From positions 1-16,196 of the forward strand of contig CAKUEM010000042.1 in NCBI GenBank assembly GCA_934646115.1: 16,196 bases of DNA, read 5' to 3'. The notes beneath the pieces are model-generated. The model ran no database searches. It saw nothing but the letters and a program-made list of their open reading frames with translations, and was not told the DNA's origin. The position numbers and the translations under genes were made by a program. This document shows, piece after piece, positions 8,701 through 15,850 of this stretch (position 1 is its first letter; each line of letters starts with the position of its first letter). The stretch comes from an uncultured Oscillospiraceae bacterium (GTDB taxonomy: Bacteria; Bacillota; Clostridia; Oscillospirales; JAAYXM01).

Positions 8701-9177
8701 GAGCGCGGCATTGCGCTGCATCTTGCGATGCAGCTGATCGACTATGCGCGAACCGGCTCTGTTTCTGAGATCGAGGGCGAGCTTTCGCGCCTGCGCGCGC
8801 AGGAGTTTTTTACAGACGAGCAGGTGCGGGCGGTTTCGGCGCAAAAGCTGTTTGCCTTTTTCACCTCGGAGCTGGGGCGGCGCGTGCTGGCGAGCCGGCG
8901 CGTATTGCGCGAGTTTCATTTCTCGCGGCTCGTTCCGGCGGGCGCGGGGTCGAGCGCGCTGCTGCAGGGCGTGGTGGACCTGATGTTTGAGGAAAACGGC
9001 GCGCTGGTTCTGATAGATTTTAAAAGCGACCGCCAGATCAGAGAGGAGAGCGTGCGGCAATACACGCGCCAGCTCGCGGTGTATGCCGAGGCGCTGGAGG
9101 CCATTATGCAGCAGCCGGTTTCGCAGCGGGCGCTGTTCTTCTTGCAATCCGGACGCACGATATTTGTCGATGAATAA
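5710..9177 (+). CDS. addA: ATP-dependent helicase/nuclease subunit A, AddA
   Basis: AddA is the UvrD-like 3'-5' helicase and nuclease subunit of the AddAB break-resection enzyme. The 1155-residue product has all superfamily 1 motifs. They are the Q motif TEDQ (7-10), Walker A AAAGSGKT (25-32), Walker B VDEYQD (400-405), DLKQSIYRFR, the RNFRS motif, IHKSKGLEFP, and LYVGMTRAK with arginine finger R857. The C-terminal nuclease domain has GVVDLMF (D1090) and IDFKSD (D1103, K1105), so both AddA and AddB should be nuclease-competent. The ATG has GGGAGGAG just upstream, inside the end of addB, and a 1-base gap to the addB stop implies one transcript with coupled translation. No terminator is evident after it; the next gene has its own promoter. 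Confidence 0.97.
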   Translation: MGKVCWTEDQLRAIESRDGTLLVSAAAGSGKTAVLVERLLRRVERDGADIDRFLMITYTNAAASELRAKIIDAIAKRLADAPDDRRMARQARIVHRAKISTIHAYCTQVLRTHGHLRGIASDFKIMDEGEAETLRRQALCDLLEEEYGAARPEFLALCDALCGERDDRRLEESVLLLHQKSRSHPDPAQWLWRSAAAYDMAGLESAEQTIWGCEILAHARAVCEYLITRIDAACAALAADSALEAAYAPALCRDRENLRALEAAQRWDDMVRGAQTMEFMRLSGVRNCESPELRDWIKAERNDVKREVGKLCERLLCKDSATALSELRALHPAAQELCRLAGALEERYHACKLRRGVLDYNDLEHEAVALLVEKYDEERDVVTPTALARELSQEFCEIMVDEYQDANCVQDILFRAVSRGEQNLTMVGDLKQSIYRFRLADPTIFLRKYKTFLPYEDAQPGQARVVNLSRNFRSRAEVLQSCNDYFSCAMSEQLGELAYTEREFLNPGAAYPEAAADYRSELMLLDLAEERAAAEELPPSAREAEARCIAARISALVREGFPLEHGAAQYGDIVILLRSLSGRAEVYERALREYGIPCVSDKSEGLLGTVEVGIMLSLLQTIDNPLWDVPLVSTLRSPMFGFTADELAEIRRHKAGFFCDALRACAKGETDCARKCAAFLRLLSELRAVAGELPVDELLWRIYDRTGARGLFGAMEEGQSRVAHLLALYQYAQRFEAGGFRGLHAFLDRVAHVTEQGGDIDAGQAEERAGAVRIMSIHKSKGLEFPIVFLADCNRRFNRMDLQEPVLTHPALGLGLMYRDQALRYECPSLARICISLALEREMKSEELRILYVGMTRAKEKLILACTERDAAARLTRARMMAADGAVSPMALLHAAQTDLWFLLPECARPSTFMLRELGKDAIAPPAGYLPEQAHAAGAEPWRIEALRARFSFQYPFADAVNAEGKLTATGLSHEGMTRRRHFARPQFMQERGLTPTERGIALHLAMQLIDYARTGSVSEIEGELSRLRAQEFFTDEQVRAVSAQKLFAFFTSELGRRVLASRRVLREFHFSRLVPAGAGSSALLQGVVDLMFEENGALVLIDFKSDRQIREESVRQYTRQLAVYAEALEAIMQQPVSQRALFFLQSGRTIFVDE

Positions 9178-9197
9178 AAAAATTGTGCCCTGAGCGG

Positions 9198-9226
9198 TTG
9201 ATTTGCGAACGGGAGAAGCGTATAAT
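9198..9226 (+). promoter_or_regulatory. Promoter for adenine deaminase gene
   Basis: TTGATT (9198-9203) and a perfect TATAAT (9221-9226) are separated by exactly 17 bases. The pair lies in the 83-base gap between addA and the adenine deaminase gene. The leader would be only ~28 bases, too short for a purine riboswitch. It indicates that ade can be expressed independently of addBA. Confidence 0.75.
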
Positions 9227-9260
9227 AGGAACAATCAATTTGCGGTCGGGAGGCGAGGAA

Positions 9261-10892
9261 ATGCAGAAACCGGAGCTTGTGTTGAAGCAGGCGCGCTATT
9301 TGAATGTATTCAGCAATCAATGGGAACGGGCGGATATCGCCGTGGAGCACGGGCGCATTGTGGGCGTGGGCAGCTATTCCGCCGCGCGCGAGATCGACTG
9401 CGCGGGAAAAACGGTCGTGCCCGCGTTTATCGATGGGCATATCCATCTGGAGAGCGCGATCCTCACGCCGGAGCGTTTCGCCCGGCTCGCCGCGGCGCAC
9501 GGCACGGGGACCGCGATTTTCGACCCGCATGAGATCGCGAATGTGCTGGGTACGGTGGGGCTGGATTACATGCTTGCGGCGACGGCGCGCCAGCCGGTTG
9601 ATTTTTATATGATGCTTCCGTCTTGCGTGCCGGCAACGGAATTTGACGAGTCGGGCGCGGTGCTTTCCGCCGCGGAGCTTGCGCGGTATATGGACGATCC
9701 GCGCGTGCTGGGGCTGGGCGAGATGATGAATTATCCGGGCGTGCTTGCCAATGACCCGGCTGTGATGGAGAAAATCGCGCTTTCGCATGCGCGCGGTAAG
9801 CGGATCGATGGGCATGCGCCCGGGCTGCATGGCGAGGCGCTTCAGGAATATATTTCCGCCGGGATCACGACGGATCATGAATGCACTACGCTTCCCGATG
9901 CGCTGGAGAAGCTGCGCGCCGGGCAATGGATCCTGATCCGCGAAGGGACGGCGTGCAAGGATCTCGCGGCGCTTGCGCCGCTGCTTTGCGCGCAATATCA
10001 TGCGCGGTGTCTGTTCTGCTGCGACGACCGGCATCCGACGGAGCTTCTGCATGATGGGCATATCGACCATCATATCCGCCGCGCGATCGCGCTGGGGGCG
10101 GACCCGATCTATGCCTACAAAGCCGCGTCGTGGAACGCGGCGTGCTGCTTCGGGCTGCGTGACCGCGGGGCGATCGCGCCCGGTTATCGCGCGGATATTG
10201 TGATTTTAAACGACGCCGAGCGCGTGGAGATCGCGGCGGTCTATCATGGCGGCGTGCCGCAGGAGCAGTGCGCGGCAGAGTTGCCGGATGTGCCGTATGC
10301 CGTGCAGCACAGCATGCATTTGCCGGAGCTGCGGGCGGAGGATTTTTGCCTGAAAAAACCGAGCGAAAAGGTGATTGGGCTGCTGCCGAACAGTATTATC
10401 ACGGCGGATCGCGGCTTTGCCTCCTCCGTTTCCGTGCAGGACGATATCTTGAAGCTCTGCGTGGTAGAGCGGCATCGGAACACCGGGCATATCGGGGTGG
10501 CGTTTGTGCAGGGCTATGGGCTGCAAGCCGGCGCGATCGCGACCAGCATTGCGCATGATTCGCATAATATTATTGTCTGCGGCACGAATGACGCGGACAT
10601 CGCGTGCGCGGTCAACCGCATTCGCGCGCTGGAGGGCGGCATGGTGATCGTGCGCGGCGGCGCGGTGCTGGCAGAGCTTGCGCTGCCGATCGCGGGGCTG
10701 ATGTGCGAGGATGAGCCGCAGCATGTGGCAGAGCGGCTTGCGCGCCTGCATGAGATCGCGCGTGAAGGCGGCGTTCCAAGCGAGATTGATCCATTTATGA
10801 CGCTTTCGTTCGCGGCGCTCCCTGTCATTCCGGCGTTAAAATTGACCACGCGCGGCGTGGTGGATGTCGAGCGGTTCTGCCTGCTTTCGTAA
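9261..10892 (+). CDS. ade: Adenine deaminase
   Basis: This amidohydrolase-superfamily enzyme converts adenine to hypoxanthine and ammonia in purine salvage. The 543-residue protein shows family signatures throughout. These include FIDGHIHLES (57-66) with metal ligands H60 and H62, then FDPHEIANVLG (87-97) and GLGEMMNYPG (151-160) with E154. Further on are DGHAPGLHG (183-191), AGITTDHE (200-207) and CCDDRHPTELLHDGHIDHH (253-271). The C-terminal part has the RNTGHIGVAFVQGYGL and HDSHNIIVCGTND blocks typical of adenine deaminases rather than other amidohydrolases. Length is slightly below the usual 570-600 but no domain is missing. GGGAGGCGAGGAA precedes the ATG. It has its own promoter and ends at a strong hairpin, so it is a single-gene unit. 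Confidence 0.96.
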   Translation: MQKPELVLKQARYLNVFSNQWERADIAVEHGRIVGVGSYSAAREIDCAGKTVVPAFIDGHIHLESAILTPERFARLAAAHGTGTAIFDPHEIANVLGTVGLDYMLAATARQPVDFYMMLPSCVPATEFDESGAVLSAAELARYMDDPRVLGLGEMMNYPGVLANDPAVMEKIALSHARGKRIDGHAPGLHGEALQEYISAGITTDHECTTLPDALEKLRAGQWILIREGTACKDLAALAPLLCAQYHARCLFCCDDRHPTELLHDGHIDHHIRRAIALGADPIYAYKAASWNAACCFGLRDRGAIAPGYRADIVILNDAERVEIAAVYHGGVPQEQCAAELPDVPYAVQHSMHLPELRAEDFCLKKPSEKVIGLLPNSIITADRGFASSVSVQDDILKLCVVERHRNTGHIGVAFVQGYGLQAGAIATSIAHDSHNIIVCGTNDADIACAVNRIRALEGGMVIVRGGAVLAELALPIAGLMCEDEPQHVAERLARLHEIAREGGVPSEIDPFMTLSFAALPVIPALKLTTRGVVDVERFCLLS

Positions 10893-10924
10893 GCGGCGGT
10901 AAAAAGCTGCGGTGCAGCAGATGC

Positions 10925-10977
10925 AAAACACCCCATTTGTCAGGCAGAATATCCTGCCTGACAAATGGGGTGTTTTT
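10925..10977. terminator. Bidirectional terminator between ade and metG
   Basis: A perfect 23-base-pair inverted repeat (arms 10925-10947 and 10954-10976) encloses a 6-base loop. It begins AAAACACCCC and ends GGGGTGTTTT, so both strands finish with a T-run. It lies between the convergent ade and metG genes and should end both transcripts. The stem is unusually long for a simple terminator. Confidence 0.9.
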
Positions 10978-11003
10978 AGAGCCGCGGCAAAGCGGTTTAA
11001 AAA

Positions 11004-12947
11004 TTATCGAATGGTTGCGCCGGGGGCAAGCCCATCCACGAACAGAACGCGCGCGTCGTCGCCATCGTCCGCCGCGAGGATCATGCCCTGACTCTCCACG
11101 CCGCAAAGCTTTGCGGGCGCGAGATTCGCCACGAAAATTACGCTTTTTCCGATCAGATCCTCCGGCTGATACCATTTTGCGATGCCGGATACGACCTGGC
11201 GCGTTTCCGAGCCGAGATCGACCTGCATTTTAAGAAGCTTTTTCGATTTCGGCACAGGCTCACAGCTTAAAATTTTCGCCACGCGCAAATCTACTTTTGT
11301 AAATTCATCAAACGCGATCTCGGGCGAAAACGGCGCGACCTCTGCCGCCTTCTGCGCCTGCGCCGCAGCGGCTGCGCGCGCCTCTGCTTCCTGCGCAAGC
11401 GCTTCCAGCTCCGCTTTGATATCGATCCGCGGGAACAGCGCCTCGCCCTTCTGAACGGAATAGCTCGGGCATGCGCCCCAGGTCAGCGCATCCCAGCCTT
11501 TCAGCGCCGCGTCGGAAATACCGAGCTGCGCAAACATCCGCTCCGCCGTGTCCGGCATGGCGGGCGTGATCAAAATTGCCGCGATGCGCAGCGCCTCGCA
11601 CAGGTTATAAAGAACCTGCGCCAGCCGCGCCTTTTTGCTCTCGTCCTTGCTGAGCACCCACGGCATGGTCTCATCGATATATTTATTCGCGCGCGAGATC
11701 AGGCGCCAGGCCTCTGCCAGCGCGTTCGGGAAGAGCAGCTCATCCATATCGTTTTCATAATGCTCCACCACCTCGCGCGAGAGCGCGATGAGCGCGTCGT
11801 CCAGCGCGTCAGCCTCACGCTCGGGCGGAAGCGTGCCCGCGAAGTACTTTTCCGTCATCGCGACCGTGCGCGAGAGCAGGTTGCCCAGGTCGTTTGCCAG
11901 ATCAGAGTTGATGCGCTGGAACAGCGCCTCGTTGGAGAACACGCCGTCTGCGCCGAACGGCACTTCGCGCAGCAGGAAATAACGGATCGCGTCCACCCCG
12001 TATTTTTCGCATAAGATCACGGGGTCGACCACGTTGCCCTTCGATTTGCTCATTTTTCCGCCGTCGAGCAGAAGCCATCCGTGCCCAAATACCTTTTTCG
12101 GCAGCGGCAGATCAAGCGCCATGAGCATGATCGGCCAAATAATGGTGTGGAAACGGACGATCTCTTTGCCGACCATATGAAGATCCGCCGGCCAGTATTT
12201 CCGGAACAGCGAATCATCGTCTGACCCATAGCCGAGCGCGGTGATGTAGTTGCAAAGCGCGTCTAACCAGACGTACACCACATGCTTTTCATCAAACGGC
12301 ACCTTCACGCCCCAGTCAAACGACGTGCGCGAAACGCAAAGATCCTCCAGTCCGGGCTTAATGAAGTTATTCATCATCTCGTTTAAGCGGCTCTTCGGCG
12401 CGCAGAAATCCGGATGCGACTCCAGATATTCTACTAAGCGATCCTGATATTTCGAAAGGCGGAAGAAATAGCTCTCCTCATGCGAAAGCTCGACCGGGCG
12501 TCCGCAATCCGGGCATTTGCCGTCTACGAGCTGACGCTCGTTCCAGAACGACTCGCACGGGGTGCAGTACCAGCCCTCATACTCGCTTTTATAAATATCG
12601 CCCTTTTCATAGAGCTTGGTGAAAATTTTCTGGATCGCTTCCTCGTGCTGCCGGTCAGTCGTGCGGATAAAGCGGTCATTTGAGATGTTGAGCAGCTTCC
12701 AGAGCTGCTGCACCCCGGCGACGATCTCATCGACATATTCCTGCGGGGTCACGCCCTTTTCCTCCGCGATGCGGGCGATCTTCTGCCCATGCTCATCCGT
12801 TCCGGTCAAAAACATGACGTCATAGCCGCGCAGACGTTTATAGCGCGCTTCCATATCGGTCGAAACCGTGCAGTAAGCGTGCCCGATGTGCAGCTTATCC
12901 GACGGGTAATAAATCGGTGTTGTGATATAAAATTTCTTCGATTCCAT
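11004..12947 (-). CDS. metG: Methionyl-tRNA synthetase with C-terminal tRNA-binding domain
   Basis: The enzyme charges tRNA-Met with methionine. The 647-residue product is a class I synthetase with HIGH at 20-23 and KMSKS at 298-302. A four-cysteine zinc knuckle lies in the connective peptide (C128, C131, C145, C148). The anticodon-binding helical domain is followed by an alanine- and glutamate-rich linker (~513-538). The C-terminal EMAPII/Arc1p-like OB fold spans 546-647 (FDEFTKVDLRVAKI through the end) and is used for dimerisation and tRNA binding. The ATG at 12947 lies 7 bases from AAAGGGGAC. An in-frame extension of 25 codons upstream crosses the -10 box and is rejected. The gene is alone in its transcript and convergent with ade. 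Confidence 0.98.
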   Translation of the reverse strand: MESKKFYITTPIYYPSDKLHIGHAYCTVSTDMEARYKRLRGYDVMFLTGTDEHGQKIARIAEEKGVTPQEYVDEIVAGVQQLWKLLNISNDRFIRTTDRQHEEAIQKIFTKLYEKGDIYKSEYEGWYCTPCESFWNERQLVDGKCPDCGRPVELSHEESYFFRLSKYQDRLVEYLESHPDFCAPKSRLNEMMNNFIKPGLEDLCVSRTSFDWGVKVPFDEKHVVYVWLDALCNYITALGYGSDDDSLFRKYWPADLHMVGKEIVRFHTIIWPIMLMALDLPLPKKVFGHGWLLLDGGKMSKSKGNVVDPVILCEKYGVDAIRYFLLREVPFGADGVFSNEALFQRINSDLANDLGNLLSRTVAMTEKYFAGTLPPEREADALDDALIALSREVVEHYENDMDELLFPNALAEAWRLISRANKYIDETMPWVLSKDESKKARLAQVLYNLCEALRIAAILITPAMPDTAERMFAQLGISDAALKGWDALTWGACPSYSVQKGEALFPRIDIKAELEALAQEAEARAAAAAQAQKAAEVAPFSPEIAFDEFTKVDLRVAKILSCEPVPKSKKLLKMQVDLGSETRQVVSGIAKWYQPEDLIGKSVIFVANLAPAKLCGVESQGMILAADDGDDARVLFVDGLAPGATIR

Positions 12948-12967
12948 ACGGTCTGTCCCCTTTGCTG

Positions 12968-12981
12968 ATGCGCATGCGCAT
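12968..12981. promoter_or_regulatory. 14-base perfect palindrome in the metG leader
   Basis: ATGCGCATGCGCAT is a perfect palindrome lying between the metG -10 box and its ribosome binding site, thus near the 5' end of the transcript. It could be an operator or a small RNA structure. It may also be chance in a GCGC-rich genome. No T-box hallmark is visible in the short leader. Confidence 0.3.
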
Positions 12982-12993
12982 ATATTAAAATTT

Positions 12994-13022
12994 ATTATAG
13001 CACTTTTTTTGCTATTTGTCAC
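12994..13022 (-). promoter_or_regulatory. Promoter for metG
   Basis: On the minus strand GTGACA (13022-13017) and a perfect TATAAT (12999-12994) are separated by 17 bases. The -35 differs from TTGACA at one position. The transcript would start ~40 bases upstream of the metG ATG. Confidence 0.75.
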
Positions 13023-13084
13023 ATATATTCTCTCCGAAATCAGGAAAATATTCCATTGTTTTTGAAATAGTAACCAAACTGTAA

Positions 13085-13113
13085 TTGCTTTTTGGCAAAA
13101 ATCCCTCTATACT
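13085..13113 (+). promoter_or_regulatory. Probable promoter for the vanW-family operon
   Basis: TTGCTT (13085-13090) and TATACT (13108-13113) are spaced by 17 bases, ~40 bases upstream of the ATG. The surrounding intergenic DNA is AT-rich. The -35 is only a partial match, so this is less certain than the metG promoter that diverges from it. Confidence 0.5.
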
Positions 13114-13154
13114 AATAGAGATAGCATGAGATTCTAGGAAGTGGGTGGTTTTCC

Positions 13155-14990
13155 ATGACAGGTCAAGAGCATGCAAAGAAAAGGCGGGCGCGGCGGAATG
13201 CGCGCGGGCTGTATATCGCGCTGATCGCGGTGGCGGTGCTTCTCGTTGCGGCGCTCGGCTTTGGCATTTTTGCAAACAATGTCCGCGGCGCATACCCGAA
13301 CACGTTTGTCGGCGAGGTCGCGGTGTCTGGCAAGACGGAGGACGAGATTTGCGCCCTGCTGGACGAGGAGAGCGCGCAGAAATACAGCGCGGTTTCGTTT
13401 GATATCACGGTCGGCGACGTGACGAGAACGCTGCTCGCCTCGGATTTAAACGTTAAGATAGATTCTAAAGCGGCGGCGGAGCGCGCGCTTGCGCGCGGGC
13501 GCGGCGGAAATGCGTTCACCCGCCCGCTGCATTATCTCGGCGCGCTGTTTCACTGCGAGGTGATCGATACCCCGGTCATGCTGGATGATGAGCTGCTTAC
13601 GCATCTGGCGGAGGAGTTTGCAAAGGCGGATATTGCGCCGGTCGATGCGGCGTATCGCGAGGAAGGCGATACGTTGATCCTGACCCCGCCGGTCGATGGC
13701 AAAAAGCTGGATCAGGAAGAATTTATGGCGACGATCCGCGAAAAATTCGCCACGTTTTCTTATGATAATGTGACGATCGAGCCGAAGGTGGCGGAGGCGA
13801 AGCCGCTGGATCTTGACGCGGTGTATGCCGAGGTGCATAAAGAGGTATCAGACGCAAAGCTTGAGACTGTGGACGGCAAAAGCAAGGTTACGCCGCATGT
13901 GGTCGGCGTGGATTTCGATCTCGCGGCGGCAAAAAGTGCGTTGGCGCAAAGCCCGGATCGGGAGGTGCGCGTTGCGCTCACGCTGACACAGCCGAAGATA
14001 ACGACGCTGATGGTGCAGTCTACGCTGTTCCAGGATACGCTTTCGCAGAAGACAACGTATTTTAGCCCGAAAAAGGTCAATCGTGTGTCCAACGTGAAGC
14101 TCGCCGCGAAAAATATCAACGGCACGATTTTAAACCCGGGCGAGGTGTTTTCTTTTAATAAAACCGTGGGCCCGCGCACGGCGGCGCGCGGCTTTAAGGA
14201 GGCGCAGATTTTTGCATCGGGCGAGATCGTAGACGGGCTGGGCGGCGGCATTTGCCAGGTGTCCAGCACGCTGTACATGGCGTCTATGTACGCGGACCTG
14301 AAAACGGTCAGCCGCAGAAATCACTCGTTCTATGTTGATTACGCGCCCAAAGGGCAGGACGCGACCGTAGTATACGGCTCGATCGATTTTCAGTTTGAAA
14401 ATTCCACGCCGTATCCGATCAAAATCGTTGCCTATGCAGAGAATAGTTTTGTTCGCGTTACGATCAAGGGCACGAAAACACAGCAGAAGAGCGTGAAGAT
14501 CAAAACCAGCACGCTCTCGACCACGCCGTATCAAACCAAAACGGTTGTGGACAGCAGCCTGAAGGCGGGCGAGCGTGTGGTCAAGCAAAAGGGGCAGGAA
14601 GGCATCACCATGGAGGCTTATCGCTATGTGTATGATGCAAACGGCAACCTTTTAAGCAAGAGCTTTGAAAACAAAACAAAGTATGTCCCGCTGACAGAGA
14701 TCGTACATGTCGGCTCGGGCACGGCGCCTGCGTCCGGAACAAATGACGGAACGGTCAATCCGCCGGCAAGCAATCCACCGGCAAGCGATCCGCCAAAGCA
14801 GGAACCGCCGAAGCAGGATCCGCCGAAGCAGGATCCGCCGACAAGCGATCCCTCAAAAGATGATCCGCCAAAGGAGGATCCCTCCAAGCAGGATCCCTCC
14901 AAGCAGGAAGATCCGCCGGAGGAGCAGCCTGCTGACAACAGCGGCACGGGACAGCCGTCAGAACCTGCTGGAAACGAAACGACGGCATAA
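13155..14990 (+). CDS. Membrane-anchored VanW-family protein with G5-like domain and Pro-rich tail
   Basis: The 611-residue protein starts with a short basic cytoplasmic stretch and one membrane segment (~18-40). The rest is therefore predicted outside the cell. Residues ~45-290 resemble the repeated putative peptidoglycan-binding domain often found before VanW. The VanW domain (~300-435) contains TTYFSPKKVNRVSNVKLAA, NPGEVFSFN, and GGGICQVSSTLY around C367. Residues ~450-520 look like a G5 domain (GERVVKQKGQEG through EIVHVG). A tail of pentapeptide repeats follows (535-590). VanW is named from VanB-type vancomycin resistance clusters, but its function is unknown and no vanHAX or vanRS genes are here, so a resistance role is not supported. 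A general envelope role is inferred. GGTGG lies 6 bases before the ATG. The DUF975 gene follows after 15 bases. Confidence 0.88.
   Translation: MTGQEHAKKRRARRNARGLYIALIAVAVLLVAALGFGIFANNVRGAYPNTFVGEVAVSGKTEDEICALLDEESAQKYSAVSFDITVGDVTRTLLASDLNVKIDSKAAAERALARGRGGNAFTRPLHYLGALFHCEVIDTPVMLDDELLTHLAEEFAKADIAPVDAAYREEGDTLILTPPVDGKKLDQEEFMATIREKFATFSYDNVTIEPKVAEAKPLDLDAVYAEVHKEVSDAKLETVDGKSKVTPHVVGVDFDLAAAKSALAQSPDREVRVALTLTQPKITTLMVQSTLFQDTLSQKTTYFSPKKVNRVSNVKLAAKNINGTILNPGEVFSFNKTVGPRTAARGFKEAQIFASGEIVDGLGGGICQVSSTLYMASMYADLKTVSRRNHSFYVDYAPKGQDATVVYGSIDFQFENSTPYPIKIVAYAENSFVRVTIKGTKTQQKSVKIKTSTLSTTPYQTKTVVDSSLKAGERVVKQKGQEGITMEAYRYVYDANGNLLSKSFENKTKYVPLTEIVHVGSGTAPASGTNDGTVNPPASNPPASDPPKQEPPKQDPPKQDPPTSDPSKDDPPKEDPSKQDPSKQEDPPEEQPADNSGTGQPSEPAGNETTA
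14757..14924 (+). repeat. 15-base repeats encoding Pro-rich pentapeptides
   Basis: About eleven units of 15 bases encode pentapeptides of the form D/N/E-P-P/S-K/A/T-Q/S/D/E, for example DPPKQ and NPPAS. The DNA repeats are imperfect, with GATCCGCCGAAGCAG as a typical unit. The register is interrupted by a single extra glutamate before the last unit. Such tails usually act as extended spacers or wall-associated segments, and copy number can vary between strains by slippage. Confidence 0.85.
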
Positions 14991-15005
14991 TTAGGAGGAT
15001 ACGGA

Positions 15006-15794
15006 ATGATTTCCTGGAAGGAACACCGCCGCGCGGTGAAGCTCAAGGCAAAACAGGCGCTTTTTGGCGCGATGGGAAAGGGCGTTGTGATCACGCTGCT
15101 TTCTATTTTACTCGGCAGCGCGGCGCTTGCGTTTTTTCCGGTCAGCGTGCCGGATACGCTGCCGCAGAATGCATCGAACTATGAGATATTGCGCGCGTTT
15201 TTGCCGCGTGAGCTCAACGCGCAGTTTTGGGAGCTTGTGGGGGTCAGTATGCTGCTGTATTTGCTGTTGACCGCGCCGTTTACCGTGGGGATGCAGCGGT
15301 TTTTCCTGCGCGTGTGGCGCGGCGAGAAGCCGAAGCTGCGCACGGTGTTTCGTCCGTTTATAAGCTTGCGCATGGTGCTTGGCTCGTGTTGGCTTTCCAT
15401 TTTGGTCACGGTGTGTAAGATCGGGATCACGGTGGCGCTGCTCGCAGGACCGATGGCGCTGCTTGCGTTTTGGGATACGCTCGGACCGCTCGCGCTGGTG
15501 TTCGGCGCGCCGCTCTATTTTCTTGCGGCGCTGTGTGCGGCCGTTCTGGTTTTACCGCTCTCTTTTGCATATTTTTTATATGCGGAAGATCCTACGCGCG
15601 GTGCGCTGCATTGTGTATGCAAGGCGTATACCCGCTCGCGCGGGGCGCGCATTGAGCTTGCGGTGTTTCAGCTGAGCTTTATTCCGTGGCGTATCCTCGC
15701 CATTCTGGTTTATCCGTTTGGCGAAATCGTATTGAATCCCTATCTCCAGGTTGCGACAGCGGGCTTTTTTGACACGGTCGATGCCTGCAAATAG
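15006..15794 (+). CDS. DUF975 family integral membrane protein
   Basis: This 262-residue hydrophobic protein matches the DUF975 pattern. It has a basic N-terminal helix rich in Lys and Ala, then membrane segments at roughly 25-45, 76-98, 122-155, 160-192 and 217-243. The family-like ending has FQLSFIPWRILAIL (221-234) and LNPYLQVATAGFFDTV (243-258). The loop TAPFTVGMQRFFLRVWRGEK (89-108) also fits. Its function is unknown. AGGAGG precedes the ATG at ideal distance. The 15-base gap after the VanW-family gene places both in one operon, suggesting a shared envelope role. A hairpin with a T-run follows the stop codon. Confidence 0.82.
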   Translation: MISWKEHRRAVKLKAKQALFGAMGKGVVITLLSILLGSAALAFFPVSVPDTLPQNASNYEILRAFLPRELNAQFWELVGVSMLLYLLLTAPFTVGMQRFFLRVWRGEKPKLRTVFRPFISLRMVLGSCWLSILVTVCKIGITVALLAGPMALLAFWDTLGPLALVFGAPLYFLAALCAAVLVLPLSFAYFLYAEDPTRGALHCVCKAYTRSRGARIELAVFQLSFIPWRILAILVYPFGEIVLNPYLQVATAGFFDTVDACK

Positions 15795-15817
15795 CGCGGC
15801 AATTTATCCAAAATCAG

Positions 15818-15850
15818 AAAGCGATCATCGGATAAGATGGTCGCTTTTTT
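15818..15850 (+). terminator. Rho-independent terminator after the DUF975 gene
   Basis: Arms AAAGCGATCATC (15818-15829) and GATGGTCGCTTT (15836-15847) form a 12-bp stem with one G-T wobble and a 6-base loop. The T-run extends to 15850. It lies 24 bases after the stop codon and ends the vanW-DUF975 operon. Confidence 0.88.

Noticed and set aside
9178..9260. Purine riboswitch for ade.
   Set aside because: The leader after the promoter is ~28 bases, far too short for an aptamer.
8407..10073. Long minus-strand open frames opposite addA and ade, including one of 385 codons.
   Set aside because: They are antisense to genes with intact family motifs, have arginine-rich compositions typical of shadow frames in GC-rich DNA, and resemble no family.
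2973..10540. Six copies of the palindrome GCGATCGC (2973, 5926, 8473, 10083, 10170, 10533), more than composition alone would suggest and similar to the cyanobacterial HIP1 motif.
   Set aside because: All six lie in the same codon phase and read Ala-Ile-Ala (GCG-ATC-GCx) in plus-strand genes, and none lies in minus-strand genes or between genes. Codon preference explains them better than a DNA-level motif.
12948..13016. T-box leader for metG.
   Set aside because: The predicted leader is only ~40 bases and has no T-box consensus or terminator.
14757..14924. CRISPR-like repeats.
   Set aside because: The units are 15 bases with no spacers, are in frame within a gene and encode Pro-rich pentapeptides.
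13155..14990. Vancomycin resistance cluster, suggested by the VanW domain.
   Set aside because: VanW domains are widespread in Gram-positive bacteria outside resistance clusters, and no vanH, vanA/B-type ligase, vanX, vanR or vanS gene is present.
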